A stretch of DNA of 64,000 nt from Bacillus canaveralius (GTDB taxonomy: Bacteria; Bacillota; Bacilli; Bacillales; Cytobacillaceae), in the NCBI RefSeq assembly GCF_002860125.1, contig NZ_PGVA01000043.1, positions 1 through 64,000 of the forward strand, in the 5' to 3' direction. Positions 8,888-17,844 of this stretch are shown here, piece after piece (position 1 is the stretch's first letter; each line of letters opens with the position of its first letter). The notes beneath the pieces are model-generated. The model saw nothing but the letters and a program-made list of their open reading frames with translations. It was not told the DNA's origin and ran no database searches. The position numbers were made by a program, and so were the translations under genes.

Positions 8888-9637
8888 TTGCTGACACCAG
8901 AGCGTCATCGCTTGATCCTTCAATTGTTAAAGGAGAGGAATGTAGTCAAGATTCAGGAGATAGTTGAGTTAACTAATACTTCGGAATCGACGATTCGGCG
9001 GGATTTGATCCAATTGGAGCAAGAGAAGTTCTTAAAAAGGGTTCACGGCGGTGCTGCCAGACTACAAGGAAAACTGCAAGAGGCAAGCATGTCGGAAAAA
9101 AACTTCAAAAACCTTCATGAAAAAAGACAGATCGCTCAATATGCTGCAAGCCTGGTCGAAGAAGGTGATTGCATATATCTTGATGCCGGTTCTACCGTAA
9201 TGGCGATGATCGAATATTTACCGAACGATATCGTTGTCGTCACAAATGGGCTGATGCACATTCATTTATTGCTTGATAAAGAAATCAACACGTTTTTAAT
9301 CGGCGGCTTTGCTAAACATAAAACTAAGGCAATCATCGGCAGGGGAGCTCTTGCCAGCATGGAGAATTACCGCTTTGATAAATGCTTTATGGGGGTGAAT
9401 GGGATTCATCCGCAATTTGGGTATACTACTCCTGATCAGGAAGAAGCACTCATAAAAAAAACAGCGATCTCTTTGTCGCGTGAGTCGTTTGTGCTTGCAG
9501 ATGAATCAAAGTTTTCGGAAATCTCTTTTGCGAAAATTGCCGACTTGCACGAGGCGGCTATCATTACGAATCAATTAAACAAGGAAAATGAAGAGCAATT
9601 TTTAAGTAAAACAACGATAAAGGTCGTGACAGCATGA
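8888..9637 (+). CDS. fruR: DeoR-family repressor of the fructose operon
   Basis: 249 aa. An N-terminal DeoR winged helix (residues ~1-55, with TSESTIRRDLIQLEQE as the recognition helix and RVHGGAA) is followed by the sugar-phosphate sensor domain (DAGSTVMAM, VVTNG, FMGVNGI). In B. subtilis FruR responds to fructose 1-phosphate. The open frame runs to 8828, but AAGGGGGT at 8873-8880 sits seven bases before TTG 8888, giving the family start (M)LTPERHRLIL. It overlaps fruK by four bases (ATGA), so translation of the two is coupled. Confidence 0.93.
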   Translation: MLTPERHRLILQLLKERNVVKIQEIVELTNTSESTIRRDLIQLEQEKFLKRVHGGAARLQGKLQEASMSEKNFKNLHEKRQIAQYAASLVEEGDCIYLDAGSTVMAMIEYLPNDIVVVTNGLMHIHLLLDKEINTFLIGGFAKHKTKAIIGRGALASMENYRFDKCFMGVNGIHPQFGYTTPDQEEALIKKTAISLSRESFVLADESKFSEISFAKIADLHEAAIITNQLNKENEEQFLSKTTIKVVTA

Positions 9638-10557
9638 TTTATACACTGACATTAAATCCATCCGTTGATTATATTGTCGAACTTGAACAAATAAACGTTG
9701 GAGCTTTAAACCGCACGATAAACGATACAAAATTCCCCGGCGGAAAAGGGATTAATGTTTCAAGAGTTTTAAAGGGAATGGGCATAAACAGCCAGGCATT
9801 AGGTTTTATCGGCGGGTTTACCGGACAATTTATTGAAGATTACTTGCAAAATGAAAACATTGCTTCACAGTTTGTTCGCGTAAACGAAGATACTAGAATC
9901 AACATCAAGCTGAAAACAGATAGAGAGACAGAGATTAATGCGAAAGGCCCGCTGATTACAAACGAGGATTATCAGGCACTTAAAAATAAAGTGCGTCAGT
10001 TGTCGTCACAAGACTTGCTTGTGTTGGCAGGAAGCATCCCAGCAACTATGCCGGAATCGACATATGAAGACCTTGTTGACATATGCAGTGCGAATGGAGC
10101 GCGGTTTGTAGTCGATGCAGAGGGAAACTTACTAAAGAATGTATTGAAATTCCGGCCATTCATAATTAAGCCCAATCATCACGAGCTTGGCGACCTGTTT
10201 GAAGCAACTATCGAAACTTGTGAACAGGCAATCCACTACGGGCAAAAACTCGTCGAAATGGGCGCGGAAAATGTCATTGTGTCACTTGCTGCAAAAGGAG
10301 CCGTGTTTATCAATGAAAATGTTGCGTACATTGCCGAAGTGCCTAAAGGAGACGTAAAAAGCTCGGTTGGCGCAGGAGATTCAATGGTGGCAGGTTTTCT
10401 TGCAAAATATGAAACGACCAACAATTTTAAAGAAGCATTTCAATATAGTGTCGCATCCGGCAGCGCTACCGCATTTTCGATCGGTTTATGCACCCCGGAA
10501 AAGGTTGCTGAATTATTGCCACAAGTAGTGATTAAGGAGTTCTTAAAGGAGAGATAA
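9634..10557 (+). CDS. fruK: 1-phosphofructokinase
   Basis: 307 aa PfkB-family kinase that phosphorylates fructose 1-phosphate to fructose 1,6-bisphosphate with ATP. The substrate motif GGKGINVSRVL (~37-47) and the anion-hole/catalytic motif GAGDSMVAGF (~248-257, Asp as base) are present. The start ATG overlaps the fruR stop, so reinitiation probably drives translation. It is the middle gene of fruR-fruK-fruA and handles the product of the FruA phosphotransferase. Confidence 0.95.
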   Translation: MIYTLTLNPSVDYIVELEQINVGALNRTINDTKFPGGKGINVSRVLKGMGINSQALGFIGGFTGQFIEDYLQNENIASQFVRVNEDTRINIKLKTDRETEINAKGPLITNEDYQALKNKVRQLSSQDLLVLAGSIPATMPESTYEDLVDICSANGARFVVDAEGNLLKNVLKFRPFIIKPNHHELGDLFEATIETCEQAIHYGQKLVEMGAENVIVSLAAKGAVFINENVAYIAEVPKGDVKSSVGAGDSMVAGFLAKYETTNNFKEAFQYSVASGSATAFSIGLCTPEKVAELLPQVVIKEFLKER

Positions 10558-10559
10558 AA

Positions 10560-12428
10560 ATGAGAATTACAGAGCTGCTAACGAAAGAAACAATTTTGCT
10601 ATCAATGGACAGCCGCCAAAAATCGGGGGCTGTGGATGAATTAGTGGAAGTCCTCGCGAAAGCCGGAAAGATCTCGGACCGAGTTCAATTTACTGAGGCA
10701 ATTTTAAAACGGGAAGAGCAGAGCACGACTGGAATCGGCGATGGAATTGCGATTCCCCATGCCAAAACGGAAGCTGTTATCGAGCCGGCAATCGTTTTCG
10801 GCAAATCGGTTGAGGGTGTGGATTATGAGTCTTTGGATGGCCAGCCGGCCCATCTGTTCTTCATGATCGCTGCTCCTGAGGGAGCCAACAATACCCATCT
10901 GGAAGCTTTATCGCGGCTTTCAACTCTTTTAATGAAGGAAGAAGTCCGCGCAAAGCTGATGGAGGCCAGAACAAAAGATGATGTGATCAATCTGATAGAC
11001 AGCTATGATCGCGAAGATGAACAAGAAGAACAAACGATTTCGACTACAAAAAAATATGTCGTCGCTGTTACAGCTTGTCCGACAGGTATTGCTCATACTT
11101 ACATGGCCGCTGATTCCTTAAAAGCAAAAGCAGCTGAAATGGGTATTGACATTAAGGTGGAAACTCGAGGATCTGGCGGGGCAAAAAATGTTCTGACTCC
11201 GGAAGAAATCGCAAACGCAGCCGCGGTCATCGTCGCTGCAGATACTTCTGTTGAAATGGAGCGCTTTCGCGGAAAGCATGTGGTCGAAACGCCTGTAGCC
11301 GACGGTATTCGCAAGCCTCAAGAGCTAATCACCCGCGCTGTTAACCAGGATGCACCTATTTTCAAGGGCGGTGCTGGAAAATCGGAGGACAATGAAGAGA
11401 AGCGCGGCGCAAAAACGGGTATTTATAAACACTTAATGAACGGTGTGTCAAATATGCTTCCATTTGTCGTTGGGGGCGGAATTTTAATCGCGCTATCGTT
11501 TGTATTTGGCTATAATGCTGCCAATCCCGAAGATCCTTCCTACAATCCTATTGCTGAAGCATTAAGCATTATTGGCGGAGGAAATGCTTTTGGCTTGATG
11601 ATACCGGTACTTGCAGGGTTTATTGCATTAAGCATTGCCGACAGGCCTGGATTTGCACCTGGAATGGTCGGCGGTTTGATGGCTGCTACAAGTGGCGCCG
11701 GGTTCTTGGGTGGACTGATCGCCGGCTTTCTGGCTGGATATTTGGTTGTGGGTTTAAAGAAACTACTGGAGGGACTGCCAGCGTCTCTTGAAGGAATCAA
11801 GACGATTCTTTTATATCCGTTGCTCGGAATTGGTATAACTGGATTTATTATGCTTTATCTTGTCAACGAGCCAGTTGGAGCGATGAATAGAGCAATTACA
11901 GAATGGTTAACAGGACTTGGAACTGGAAACGCAGTTTTGCTTGGTATCTTGCTCGGCTTAATGATGGCTGTTGATATGGGCGGTCCAATCAATAAATCAG
12001 CCTACGTGTTTGGAACAGGCTTGCTCACAAGCGGTGTCTATGAACCAATGGCTGCAGTTATGGCCGCAGGTATGGTACCGCCTCTAGCGATTGCGCTGGC
12101 GACGACTTTCTTCAAAAATAAGTTTACCAAGCAGGAAAGAGAAGCAGGGAAAGTCAACTATGTCATGGGCTTATCATTCATTACAGAAGGTGCGATTCCA
12201 TTTGCAGCTGCAGATCCGATTCGCGTTATTCCTTCACTTATGGCTGGGTCTGCGATCGCAGGAGCCCTATCGATGATGTTCTCAATAGGACTGAGAGCAC
12301 CTCACGGAGGAGTCTTCGTTATTCCGCTGGTTGAAGGCAACGGTTTCCTTTACTTCGTTGCAATCATCGCAGGTGCGGTGGTATCTGCATTACTGCTCGG
12401 GTTCTTAAAGAAACCTGTAAAGGCTTAA
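10560..12428 (+). CDS. fruA: Fructose-specific PTS permease EIIABC
   Basis: 622 aa with domains in order IIA-IIB-IIC. IIA phospho-acceptor His67 lies in AIPHAKTEAV; IIB Cys173 lies in VTACPTGIAHTYMAAD; residues ~290-620 form the membrane IIC channel with about ten hydrophobic segments. It imports fructose as fructose 1-phosphate, the substrate of the preceding FruK. AAAGGAGAG is eight bases before the ATG. The gene starts two bases after fruK and ends the operon, followed by a terminator. HPr and enzyme I are not in the window. Confidence 0.96.
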   Translation: MRITELLTKETILLSMDSRQKSGAVDELVEVLAKAGKISDRVQFTEAILKREEQSTTGIGDGIAIPHAKTEAVIEPAIVFGKSVEGVDYESLDGQPAHLFFMIAAPEGANNTHLEALSRLSTLLMKEEVRAKLMEARTKDDVINLIDSYDREDEQEEQTISTTKKYVVAVTACPTGIAHTYMAADSLKAKAAEMGIDIKVETRGSGGAKNVLTPEEIANAAAVIVAADTSVEMERFRGKHVVETPVADGIRKPQELITRAVNQDAPIFKGGAGKSEDNEEKRGAKTGIYKHLMNGVSNMLPFVVGGGILIALSFVFGYNAANPEDPSYNPIAEALSIIGGGNAFGLMIPVLAGFIALSIADRPGFAPGMVGGLMAATSGAGFLGGLIAGFLAGYLVVGLKKLLEGLPASLEGIKTILLYPLLGIGITGFIMLYLVNEPVGAMNRAITEWLTGLGTGNAVLLGILLGLMMAVDMGGPINKSAYVFGTGLLTSGVYEPMAAVMAAGMVPPLAIALATTFFKNKFTKQEREAGKVNYVMGLSFITEGAIPFAAADPIRVIPSLMAGSAIAGALSMMFSIGLRAPHGGVFVIPLVEGNGFLYFVAIIAGAVVSALLLGFLKKPVKA

Positions 12429-12439
12429 TAGGAAACACG

Positions 12440-12474
12440 AAAAGGGCTTCCCAACTTTGGGTGAGCCCTTTTTC
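12440..12474 (+). terminator. Terminator of the fru operon
   Basis: AAAGGGCTTCCCA pairs with TGGGTGAGCCCTTT around a short loop, followed by TTTTT. Confidence 0.9.
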
Positions 12475-12596
12475 TACATAAATTAATCGCCCGATGCTTT
12501 AAGGATAGAGGTATTTCATTTAAAGGGGACACGGTTAGGAAAAAGATAAATGCGAAGACTAACAGCGAAACTGAGTCATAATGGAAGGAGACGAAT

Positions 12597-13856
12597 ATGA
12601 AAACATTTATTCTTTCACTGACTGTTTTTGCATGGATTATTCACCCTCTTTCTTTTGTCAGGGCAGAGTCAACGAATGAGCTAAAAGCTGCGTTTATCAG
12701 AGATAATGACCTCTGGATTAAAATAACCGAACAGGAAACCAAAATTACAAACGGCGAATTTGTAAGATATCCTAAATGGTCTTATGATGGCAGCTATGTT
12801 GCTTATTTAAAGGACCAGAAACAAAATGAACCGCTGTATGAAGGCTCACTCTGGATTTATGATCTTAAACTGAATCAGCACTATAAAATAGACTCGAATG
12901 TTAGCAATAATTTTCAATGGGCACCAAACAAGAACACGTTAGCATATCAAACCGCGACAAGCTTACATATCGCCGATGCAGCTAAAATAGATAAAATCCA
13001 CCAGATTGCTTCCCGAATCGAAAATTTTTCATGGCTTCCGGACGGAAGTGGGTTGTTAACCTCTTCTAAAGCCAATAAAAATATTTTTTCGGATATCAGA
13101 CTGACTAGAATACTGTTCAACAAAAAGATAAATCAACCTGAATCGCACGATTTTTATACAGTAAAGGTGGGACAAGATGATTATTTTATCAGCACGAGCG
13201 AATTTAAATGGTCATTTGATGGCGCCTGGATCGCTTTTCAGCTAGTCCCCACTGCATCAATGTCAGCTGATAGCAATACTCTTTGTATAATTTCACGTGA
13301 TGGACAGCATTTTCAAAAGATTGGTGAAATGTTATCTGACGAAGGATGGTTTCAATGGGCGCCAAATCACAATACGTTAGCTTATATAGAAGGGGTTGGC
13401 CGGACAGCGACACTTAATAAACATTTAAATGTCACAGCCATCGACAAAAAGAAAACCATTAATTATACGCCGGGGAAATTTGCTGATCGTGACTTCACAT
13501 GGGTAAATGGGGATTTGCTTATCGCTTCACGTTCATATGAAAGTGATCTTGTTGATATTGAACAACGGCCAATGCCGAGTCTATACAGAGTAAATATTGA
13601 CACCGATGAACAAAAAAAGGTTACGACCCCTTTGGAAAAAGAAGGAGACTTTCGTCCTCAATATAACAGGGACAGTGATCAATTAGTCTGGATTAGGACG
13701 AATAGAAAAAGGGGAGATGTGTTAACGTCAAACCGCGATGACTTAAATCAGATCAAGTGGATAGAAAATATCAAATTAGGCAGCTGGTATTATGAAAAGT
13801 GGAATTGGGATGAAGTTTTTTGCTTATATAAGATTAATGATTTTAAAGAGAACTGA
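12597..13856 (+). CDS. Secreted TolB-like beta-propeller protein, function unknown
   Basis: 419 aa with a signal peptide (residues 1-23, ending SFVRA). The mature part has repeated TolB/WD40-like blades: KWSYDGSYVAYL (~59-70), QWAPNKNTLAYQ (~103-114), WLPDGSGLLTS (~142-152), KWSFDGAWIAFQ (~203-214) and QWAPNHNTLAYI (~249-260). Such propellers usually bind proteins or cell-wall material outside the membrane; nothing here indicates an enzyme. AAGGAG lies about seven bases before the ATG. The gene stands alone between the fru operon and a reductase gene. Confidence 0.75.
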   Translation: MKTFILSLTVFAWIIHPLSFVRAESTNELKAAFIRDNDLWIKITEQETKITNGEFVRYPKWSYDGSYVAYLKDQKQNEPLYEGSLWIYDLKLNQHYKIDSNVSNNFQWAPNKNTLAYQTATSLHIADAAKIDKIHQIASRIENFSWLPDGSGLLTSSKANKNIFSDIRLTRILFNKKINQPESHDFYTVKVGQDDYFISTSEFKWSFDGAWIAFQLVPTASMSADSNTLCIISRDGQHFQKIGEMLSDEGWFQWAPNHNTLAYIEGVGRTATLNKHLNVTAIDKKKTINYTPGKFADRDFTWVNGDLLIASRSYESDLVDIEQRPMPSLYRVNIDTDEQKKVTTPLEKEGDFRPQYNRDSDQLVWIRTNRKRGDVLTSNRDDLNQIKWIENIKLGSWYYEKWNWDEVFCLYKINDFKEN

Positions 13857-14022
13857 ACAATTCATCTCGAAAAACAGCCAACACAGTTAGTTTCAGTTAG
13901 GGACAACCAGCAGAAGGCTGACTTACAAACTTCAGCGGCATCTTCCTTAAATCCCCGCTTATTTCGTTTTGTTTTTAAGAAAAAGGTTAAAATGATACAG
14001 AGTATCGTGAAGGAGGATGTTT

Positions 14023-14646
14023 ATGCCATTAAAAGCAATTTTTCTGAACTGTACATTAAAGAAAAGCCCTGAAGAATCCAATACGGAAAGCTTAATGCGC
14101 GAGGTCGAAAAAATCTTTACAAAGGAACAGGTTCAATCTGAAATGATCAGACTGGCCGATTATAATATCGCATACGGGATTTCAGCTAATGAAGGTATTG
14201 ATGATGAGTGGCCTGATATTTTTGAAAAAGTAAAAGAGGCTGATATACTGATAATTGGAACACCGATCTGGCTTGGAGAAAAAAGCAGTATTGCGACGCT
14301 TGCAATCGAAAGATTATTTGGGGCAAGCAGTATGACAAATGAAAAGGGCCAATCCCTCTACTACAATAAAGTCGGCGGTGTTGTCGTTACCGGGAATGAA
14401 GACGGCGCCAAGCATGCTGCGGGGTCGATCCTTTATGGATTGTCGTATATTGGATTTACGCTACCCCCTAATGTTGACACTTACTGGGTCGGGGAAGCGG
14501 GTCCAGGCCCTTCATATATTGAAGCAAATGGCTGGGAAAATGACTATACGATGAAGTCGGTAAGTACAACTGGATATAATCTTGTTCATTTTGCCCGTCT
14601 GTTAACAGAAAATCCGATTCCTGCAGAAGGAAATTTACTGGAGTGA
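14023..14646 (+). CDS. Flavodoxin-like NAD(P)H-dependent FMN reductase family protein
   Basis: 207 aa of the flavodoxin-like fold: an N-terminal strand (KAIFLNCTL) followed by a Ser/Thr-rich FMN phosphate loop (KKSPEESNTES), then ADILIIGTPIWLGEKSS (~75-90) and VGGVVVTGNEDGAKHA (~115-130), both typical FMN-contact segments. It probably reduces quinones, azo compounds or flavin. An ATG at 14017 abuts the AAGGAGG and is unusable; the ATG at 14023 has six-base spacing. Single gene with its own terminator. Confidence 0.8.
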   Translation: MPLKAIFLNCTLKKSPEESNTESLMREVEKIFTKEQVQSEMIRLADYNIAYGISANEGIDDEWPDIFEKVKEADILIIGTPIWLGEKSSIATLAIERLFGASSMTNEKGQSLYYNKVGGVVVTGNEDGAKHAAGSILYGLSYIGFTLPPNVDTYWVGEAGPGPSYIEANGWENDYTMKSVSTTGYNLVHFARLLTENPIPAEGNLLE

Positions 14647-14678
14647 AAAAGGCACATCCGTTGGGATATGCCTTTTTT
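14646..14678 (+). terminator. Terminator after the FMN reductase gene
   Basis: AAAAAGGCACATCC pairs with GGGATATGCCTTTTTT around a short loop. The A-run on the other flank means it could also serve cls on the minus strand. Confidence 0.85.
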
Positions 14679-14740
14679 GCTCGGATAATCCCGACAGATG
14701 ATGGCGACCCTGAGACCATTTTAATCTCAGATCTGCTCCT

Positions 14741-16219
14741 TTATAAAATCGGTGACAGCAGCCTTGACACGGATTCTTTGAAGCGGACCCGTGCAGAGCG
14801 GCTTTGATAGCTGGCCAGCGTCAATTCGTTCGAAACGAGTAAGTCTTCTTGAAAAATACTGCTAAGCTTTCTGGAGATTGTTTCATCGTAAAGAAATGCG
14901 TTGACCTCAAAATTCAGCTTAAAGCTGCGAACATCAATATTTGCTGTACCAACAGAAGAAATTTGCTCATCAACGACAAGCATTTTTGCATGGATGAAAC
15001 CTTTTTCATAAATAAAAACGGTTGCCCCTGCTTTTAAAAGTTCCCCAATATATGACAGGGTCGCCCAATAAACGAACATATGGTCAGGCTTATTAGGGAT
15101 CATGATTTTGACATCGATTCCCGATAAGCAGGCAATCTGTAGTGCATCCAACAGGCTTGCATCCGGGATAAAATAAGGTGTTTGAATAAGAATCGATTTC
15201 CTGGCGGAAGAAATCATTTTAATATAGCCGTTTTTAATTTGCTGCCATTCAGAATCAGGACCGCTCGTCACAATCTGCATCCCAACATAGCCCCTGCCAA
15301 TTTCCTCGGGGAAATACTCTGGCGCGTAAGCGATATCCCGGTTATGAGAAGCCTGGTTCCAGTCAAGAATAAAACGAGTTTGGACAGCGTGAACAGCTGT
15401 GCCTTCAATGCGCAAGTGAGTGTCACGCCAATAGCCAAACTTCGGATTCAGGCCTAAATATTCATCGCCGACATTAAAACCGCCAACATAGCCAATTTTC
15501 CCGTCAATGATGACCAGTTTGCGGTGGTTACGGTAATTGAGACGCAAATTAATCAAGCGCAGTTTTGAAGGGAAAAATACTTCGACTTCTCCGCCGGCCT
15601 GGCGCAATTCTTTCAAAAACGATTTTGTGATCGTCCTTGATCCGAGATCATCATATAAAACCCGGACCTTTACACCATCTTTAGCTTTGACAGTCAGTGC
15701 ATCGATCAACTTTTTTCCGAGTTCATCCCTTTTGATAATGTAATATTGTAAGTGGATATGATTTTTCGCAGCTGCAATATCCTTAAAAAGGCGCGCAAAC
15801 TTTTCCTGCCCGTCGGTAAAAACTTCTACGCTATTATCTTCTGTTAAAACAGCATCATTATTTAATAAATGCATATGAATTAAGTCCTTGCTTGTTTCTG
15901 TAGCTTTATTACGAAAGTGGAATTGTTCCGTTCTTAACTCATGCAATTGATTCCAGAGCATTTTTTCAATGCCGATCTTTTTTCTGTCATCCCATTGAAA
16001 GAGATGGTAGCGGCTTAAGTTTTGGCCGAAGAGCAGGTATAGGATAAATCCAAGCACGGGAATGAAGAAAAGAACGAGCAGCCAGGCCCATGTGGAGCTG
16101 GCATCACGGCGTTCCCGAAAAATGACGAAAATAGCAAAAAGGAAATTCAGAATTAGAACAAGAACCAGTAAAATCGATGTTAAATTAAAACCAATGTTTG
16201 GATTAAGATTCAAGACCAT
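14741..16219 (-). CDS. cls: Cardiolipin synthase
   Basis: 492 aa membrane enzyme that condenses two phosphatidylglycerols to cardiolipin plus glycerol. Two N-terminal transmembrane helices (~10-65) precede two phospholipase D HKD motifs: HRKLVIIDG and HAKMLVVDE, the latter followed by GTANID. An in-frame TTG at 16234 is available, but ATG at 16219 has GGGGA about eight bases upstream and is preferred. Bacilli usually carry two or three paralogues (ClsA, YwjE, YwiE); which one this is cannot be fixed from the sequence alone. Confidence 0.93.
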   Translation of the reverse strand: MVLNLNPNIGFNLTSILLVLVLILNFLFAIFVIFRERRDASSTWAWLLVLFFIPVLGFILYLLFGQNLSRYHLFQWDDRKKIGIEKMLWNQLHELRTEQFHFRNKATETSKDLIHMHLLNNDAVLTEDNSVEVFTDGQEKFARLFKDIAAAKNHIHLQYYIIKRDELGKKLIDALTVKAKDGVKVRVLYDDLGSRTITKSFLKELRQAGGEVEVFFPSKLRLINLRLNYRNHRKLVIIDGKIGYVGGFNVGDEYLGLNPKFGYWRDTHLRIEGTAVHAVQTRFILDWNQASHNRDIAYAPEYFPEEIGRGYVGMQIVTSGPDSEWQQIKNGYIKMISSARKSILIQTPYFIPDASLLDALQIACLSGIDVKIMIPNKPDHMFVYWATLSYIGELLKAGATVFIYEKGFIHAKMLVVDEQISSVGTANIDVRSFKLNFEVNAFLYDETISRKLSSIFQEDLLVSNELTLASYQSRSARVRFKESVSRLLSPIL

Positions 16220-16453
16220 ATCATTTCCCCACAATCACAGCAAAAAATACCTTCTGTAGTTCAATTATAAAAAACATCCTAACAAAAGAATAACACGTTA
16301 TTGTTCAAAATCTAAAACTTGATGATTGTCAGTTGGCATTTTAAAGAGTTGGAGCCGGGGCTGGACTCGGATCGATTTATAAAATTTTCATTGTCATAAA
16401 TACATAAGTAAAAAGATAAGTATCAATGTAGGCAGTGAGAAAGGAGAGATAGC

Positions 16454-17254
16454 GTGGCTTCCACTTTTCAGAGTTCAGCTCGGTTTGAACACAGGTTTTG
16501 GCTGCAAGTACTTGGGGATCACAGCCGGTTTATTCACGATTCGCTCGCACCAAGTGAAACAAAGGATGTCGAGGAGGCGGATTCTTTTATCTATCGATTT
16601 GACCAACTGCTAGAGAGGGTTAATGCAGGCGATTTAATCGAGCTAAGTAACGTAGCGGATCGCGAAGCGAAACAAATTCGGGAATTCAAGCTTTCGTTAC
16701 TTGCCAGACATTTGCAAGGCCACATAAAGATGAGCCTATCCCCAACATTTATTAACCATATGGTTAATGAAGTAGAAGAATATATACGAGTTCTCGATTA
16801 TTTAAAAAATGGGCAGACACCGCCAATATTCCATGAACTGCATCATCATCTCGTTTGGTTTCTGGATGCTGCCGGACACGCAGGTGCCATTAATGACAAT
16901 CTGGACCAGATTGAAAAACAGCTAAAGGCAAAAAGCATGATGTATGTTAAAGATTTTGAAGCATTTTATCTGAAGGCCGTTGAAATGACCGGCTATTTGC
17001 GAACGAACCTTGAATCGTTTCCGGCATTGACTCGTATGAACAAGGAAGTATCGTTGGAAATACAGCTGTTTATGAATTTTCTCAACGAGCTTGAAGAGCT
17101 AGAGCTGTCAGCACAGGCGCTGGGAACTTTTGCTCCATTGATGGCAGACCATATGTATCGGGAAGAATGCTATTATTTAACTAAGGTAGCCGAATCGGCT
17201 TCATTAGAAAGGCCAGGGTGTGATCCGGGAAAGCCAAGAATTGAAGCTGAATGA
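16454..17254 (+). CDS. DUF2935 family four-helix (ferritin-like) protein
   Basis: 266 aa, almost entirely helical, two related halves. The first begins FEHRFWLQVLGDHSRFIHDSL (His and acidic residues of a possible metal site); the second has FHELHHHLVWFLDAAGHAGAI (~125-145). This is the DUF2935 arrangement, ferritin-like bundles of unknown role in Bacillaceae and Clostridia. The start is GTG at 16454 with AAGGAG seven bases upstream. No partner gene; the short toxin locus follows. Confidence 0.8.
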   Translation: MASTFQSSARFEHRFWLQVLGDHSRFIHDSLAPSETKDVEEADSFIYRFDQLLERVNAGDLIELSNVADREAKQIREFKLSLLARHLQGHIKMSLSPTFINHMVNEVEEYIRVLDYLKNGQTPPIFHELHHHLVWFLDAAGHAGAINDNLDQIEKQLKAKSMMYVKDFEAFYLKAVEMTGYLRTNLESFPALTRMNKEVSLEIQLFMNFLNELEELELSAQALGTFAPLMADHMYREECYYLTKVAESASLERPGCDPGKPRIEAE

Positions 17255-17382
17255 ACCAGCATCCCGCAGGTAAGCAAGACTTTTCACTTTCAAAAAAATA
17301 AATGTGCTAACGGTCAAGCTTTGTTGAATGGGTAATTTTTAAGTTTCCGGGATAGGAGCATAGTCTCAATTTGCAGAAAAAC

Positions 17383-17396
17383 AGAACATCTGTTCT
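17383..17396. promoter_or_regulatory. LexA (DinR)-like operator at the toxin promoter
   Basis: AGAACATCTGTTCT contains the invariant GAAC-N4-GTTC core of the Bacillus SOS box (CGAACRNRYGTTYC); the outermost bases and one inner base deviate. It is centred about 31 bases before the -10 of the toxin promoter and so covers the -35 region, the usual place for repression. Confidence 0.55.
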
Positions 17397-17414
17397 ATAC
17401 ATAGGACGAATCTG

Positions 17415-17423
17415 TGTTATACT
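17415..17423 (+). promoter_or_regulatory. Extended -10 promoter of the holin-like toxin
   Basis: TGT-TATACT (-10 at 17418-17423 with an upstream TG) and no good -35 at 17 bases; a start near 17430 gives a leader of about 55 bases before the toxin ATG. Confidence 0.6.
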
Positions 17424-17486
17424 ATAGAGGCGATAGTTTGTTTCTCAAGGGTGGTCGGCTAGCCCCGTACGAAAGGGGGTGATGCT

Positions 17487-17570
17487 ATGTCGGTTTTTGA
17501 AGCGATGATGATGATGTTGTCTTTTGCCAGTTTAATCGTCGCAGTGATTACCTTCAACCAAAAAAAATAG
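17487..17570 (+). CDS. Putative holin-like toxin peptide (type I toxin-antitoxin)
   Basis: 27 aa: begins MSVFEAMMMMLSFASLIVAV, then ITFNQKK. One hydrophobic helix with a short basic tail and the VFEA N-terminus are typical of the putative holin-like toxin family of Bacilli. Such peptides insert in the membrane and depolarise it when overproduced. AAGGGGGTGAT provides a strong ribosome binding site six bases before the ATG. The gene is below common size cut-offs. A convergent antisense RNA (17560-17700) and a LexA-like box upstream suggest RNA silencing plus damage-induced transcription; both points are inferred from sequence. Confidence 0.8.
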   Translation: MSVFEAMMMMLSFASLIVAVITFNQKK

Positions 17571-17607
17571 ACCTCCCTTGACCGGCAAATTGAGGGAGAG
17601 GTCTATT
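17566..17607 (-). terminator. Terminator of the antisense RNA
   Basis: AATAGACCTCCCT pairs with AGGGAGAGGTCTATT. On the minus strand the stem is followed by a run of eight or more T, on the plus strand only by TTAAATA, so it terminates leftward transcription. It could also stop transcripts from the MFS gene. Confidence 0.8.
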
Positions 17608-17636
17608 TAAATATGAGATAGGCCGATCCCCTATGG

Positions 17637-17690
17637 GAACGACTATGGTACGCCGCAGGTGCAGCAACACTTGCGGTCGTTTATATTTTA
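17637..17690 (+). terminator. Terminator of the toxin mRNA
   Basis: AACGAC (17638-17643) pairs with GTCGTT (17676-17681), with inner pairing CGCA/TGCG, followed by TATATTTT. Confidence 0.65.
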
Positions 17691-17707
17691 TGCAATCTTC
17701 AACTAAA

Positions 17708-17736
17708 ATAATAACATAGAACGCCGAGAATGTCAC
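17708..17736 (-). promoter_or_regulatory. Promoter of the antisense RNA
   Basis: GTGACA - 17 bases - TATTAT on the minus strand, one mismatch to consensus in each hexamer. Confidence 0.65.
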
Positions 17737-17844
17737 GATTAATCCGGATTGCAGGAAGCTGAACGTTTTGCAGAGGTCACAGTTGTTATATTTTATATCC
17801 GTTTTGATCACGGCCGGGCGCGTCGAGATCTAGACCTTGCTTGT

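Larger units (their letters stand above)
17560..17700 (-). ncRNA. Predicted antisense antitoxin RNA of the holin-like toxin
   Basis: On the minus strand a good promoter (GTGACA at 17736-17731, 17-base spacer, TATTAT at 17713-17708) would start a transcript near 17700. It would end at a strong hairpin (17607-17566) followed by eight or nine U, inside the end of the toxin reading frame. The RNA of about 140 bases would pair with the toxin mRNA 3' region, the arrangement of txpA/RatA. No direct expression evidence. Confidence 0.6.

Noticed and set aside
17554-17811. 85-aa minus-strand frame over the toxin terminator region
   Set aside because: It runs through both terminators and the antisense promoter, lacks a ribosome binding site and has no recognisable family.
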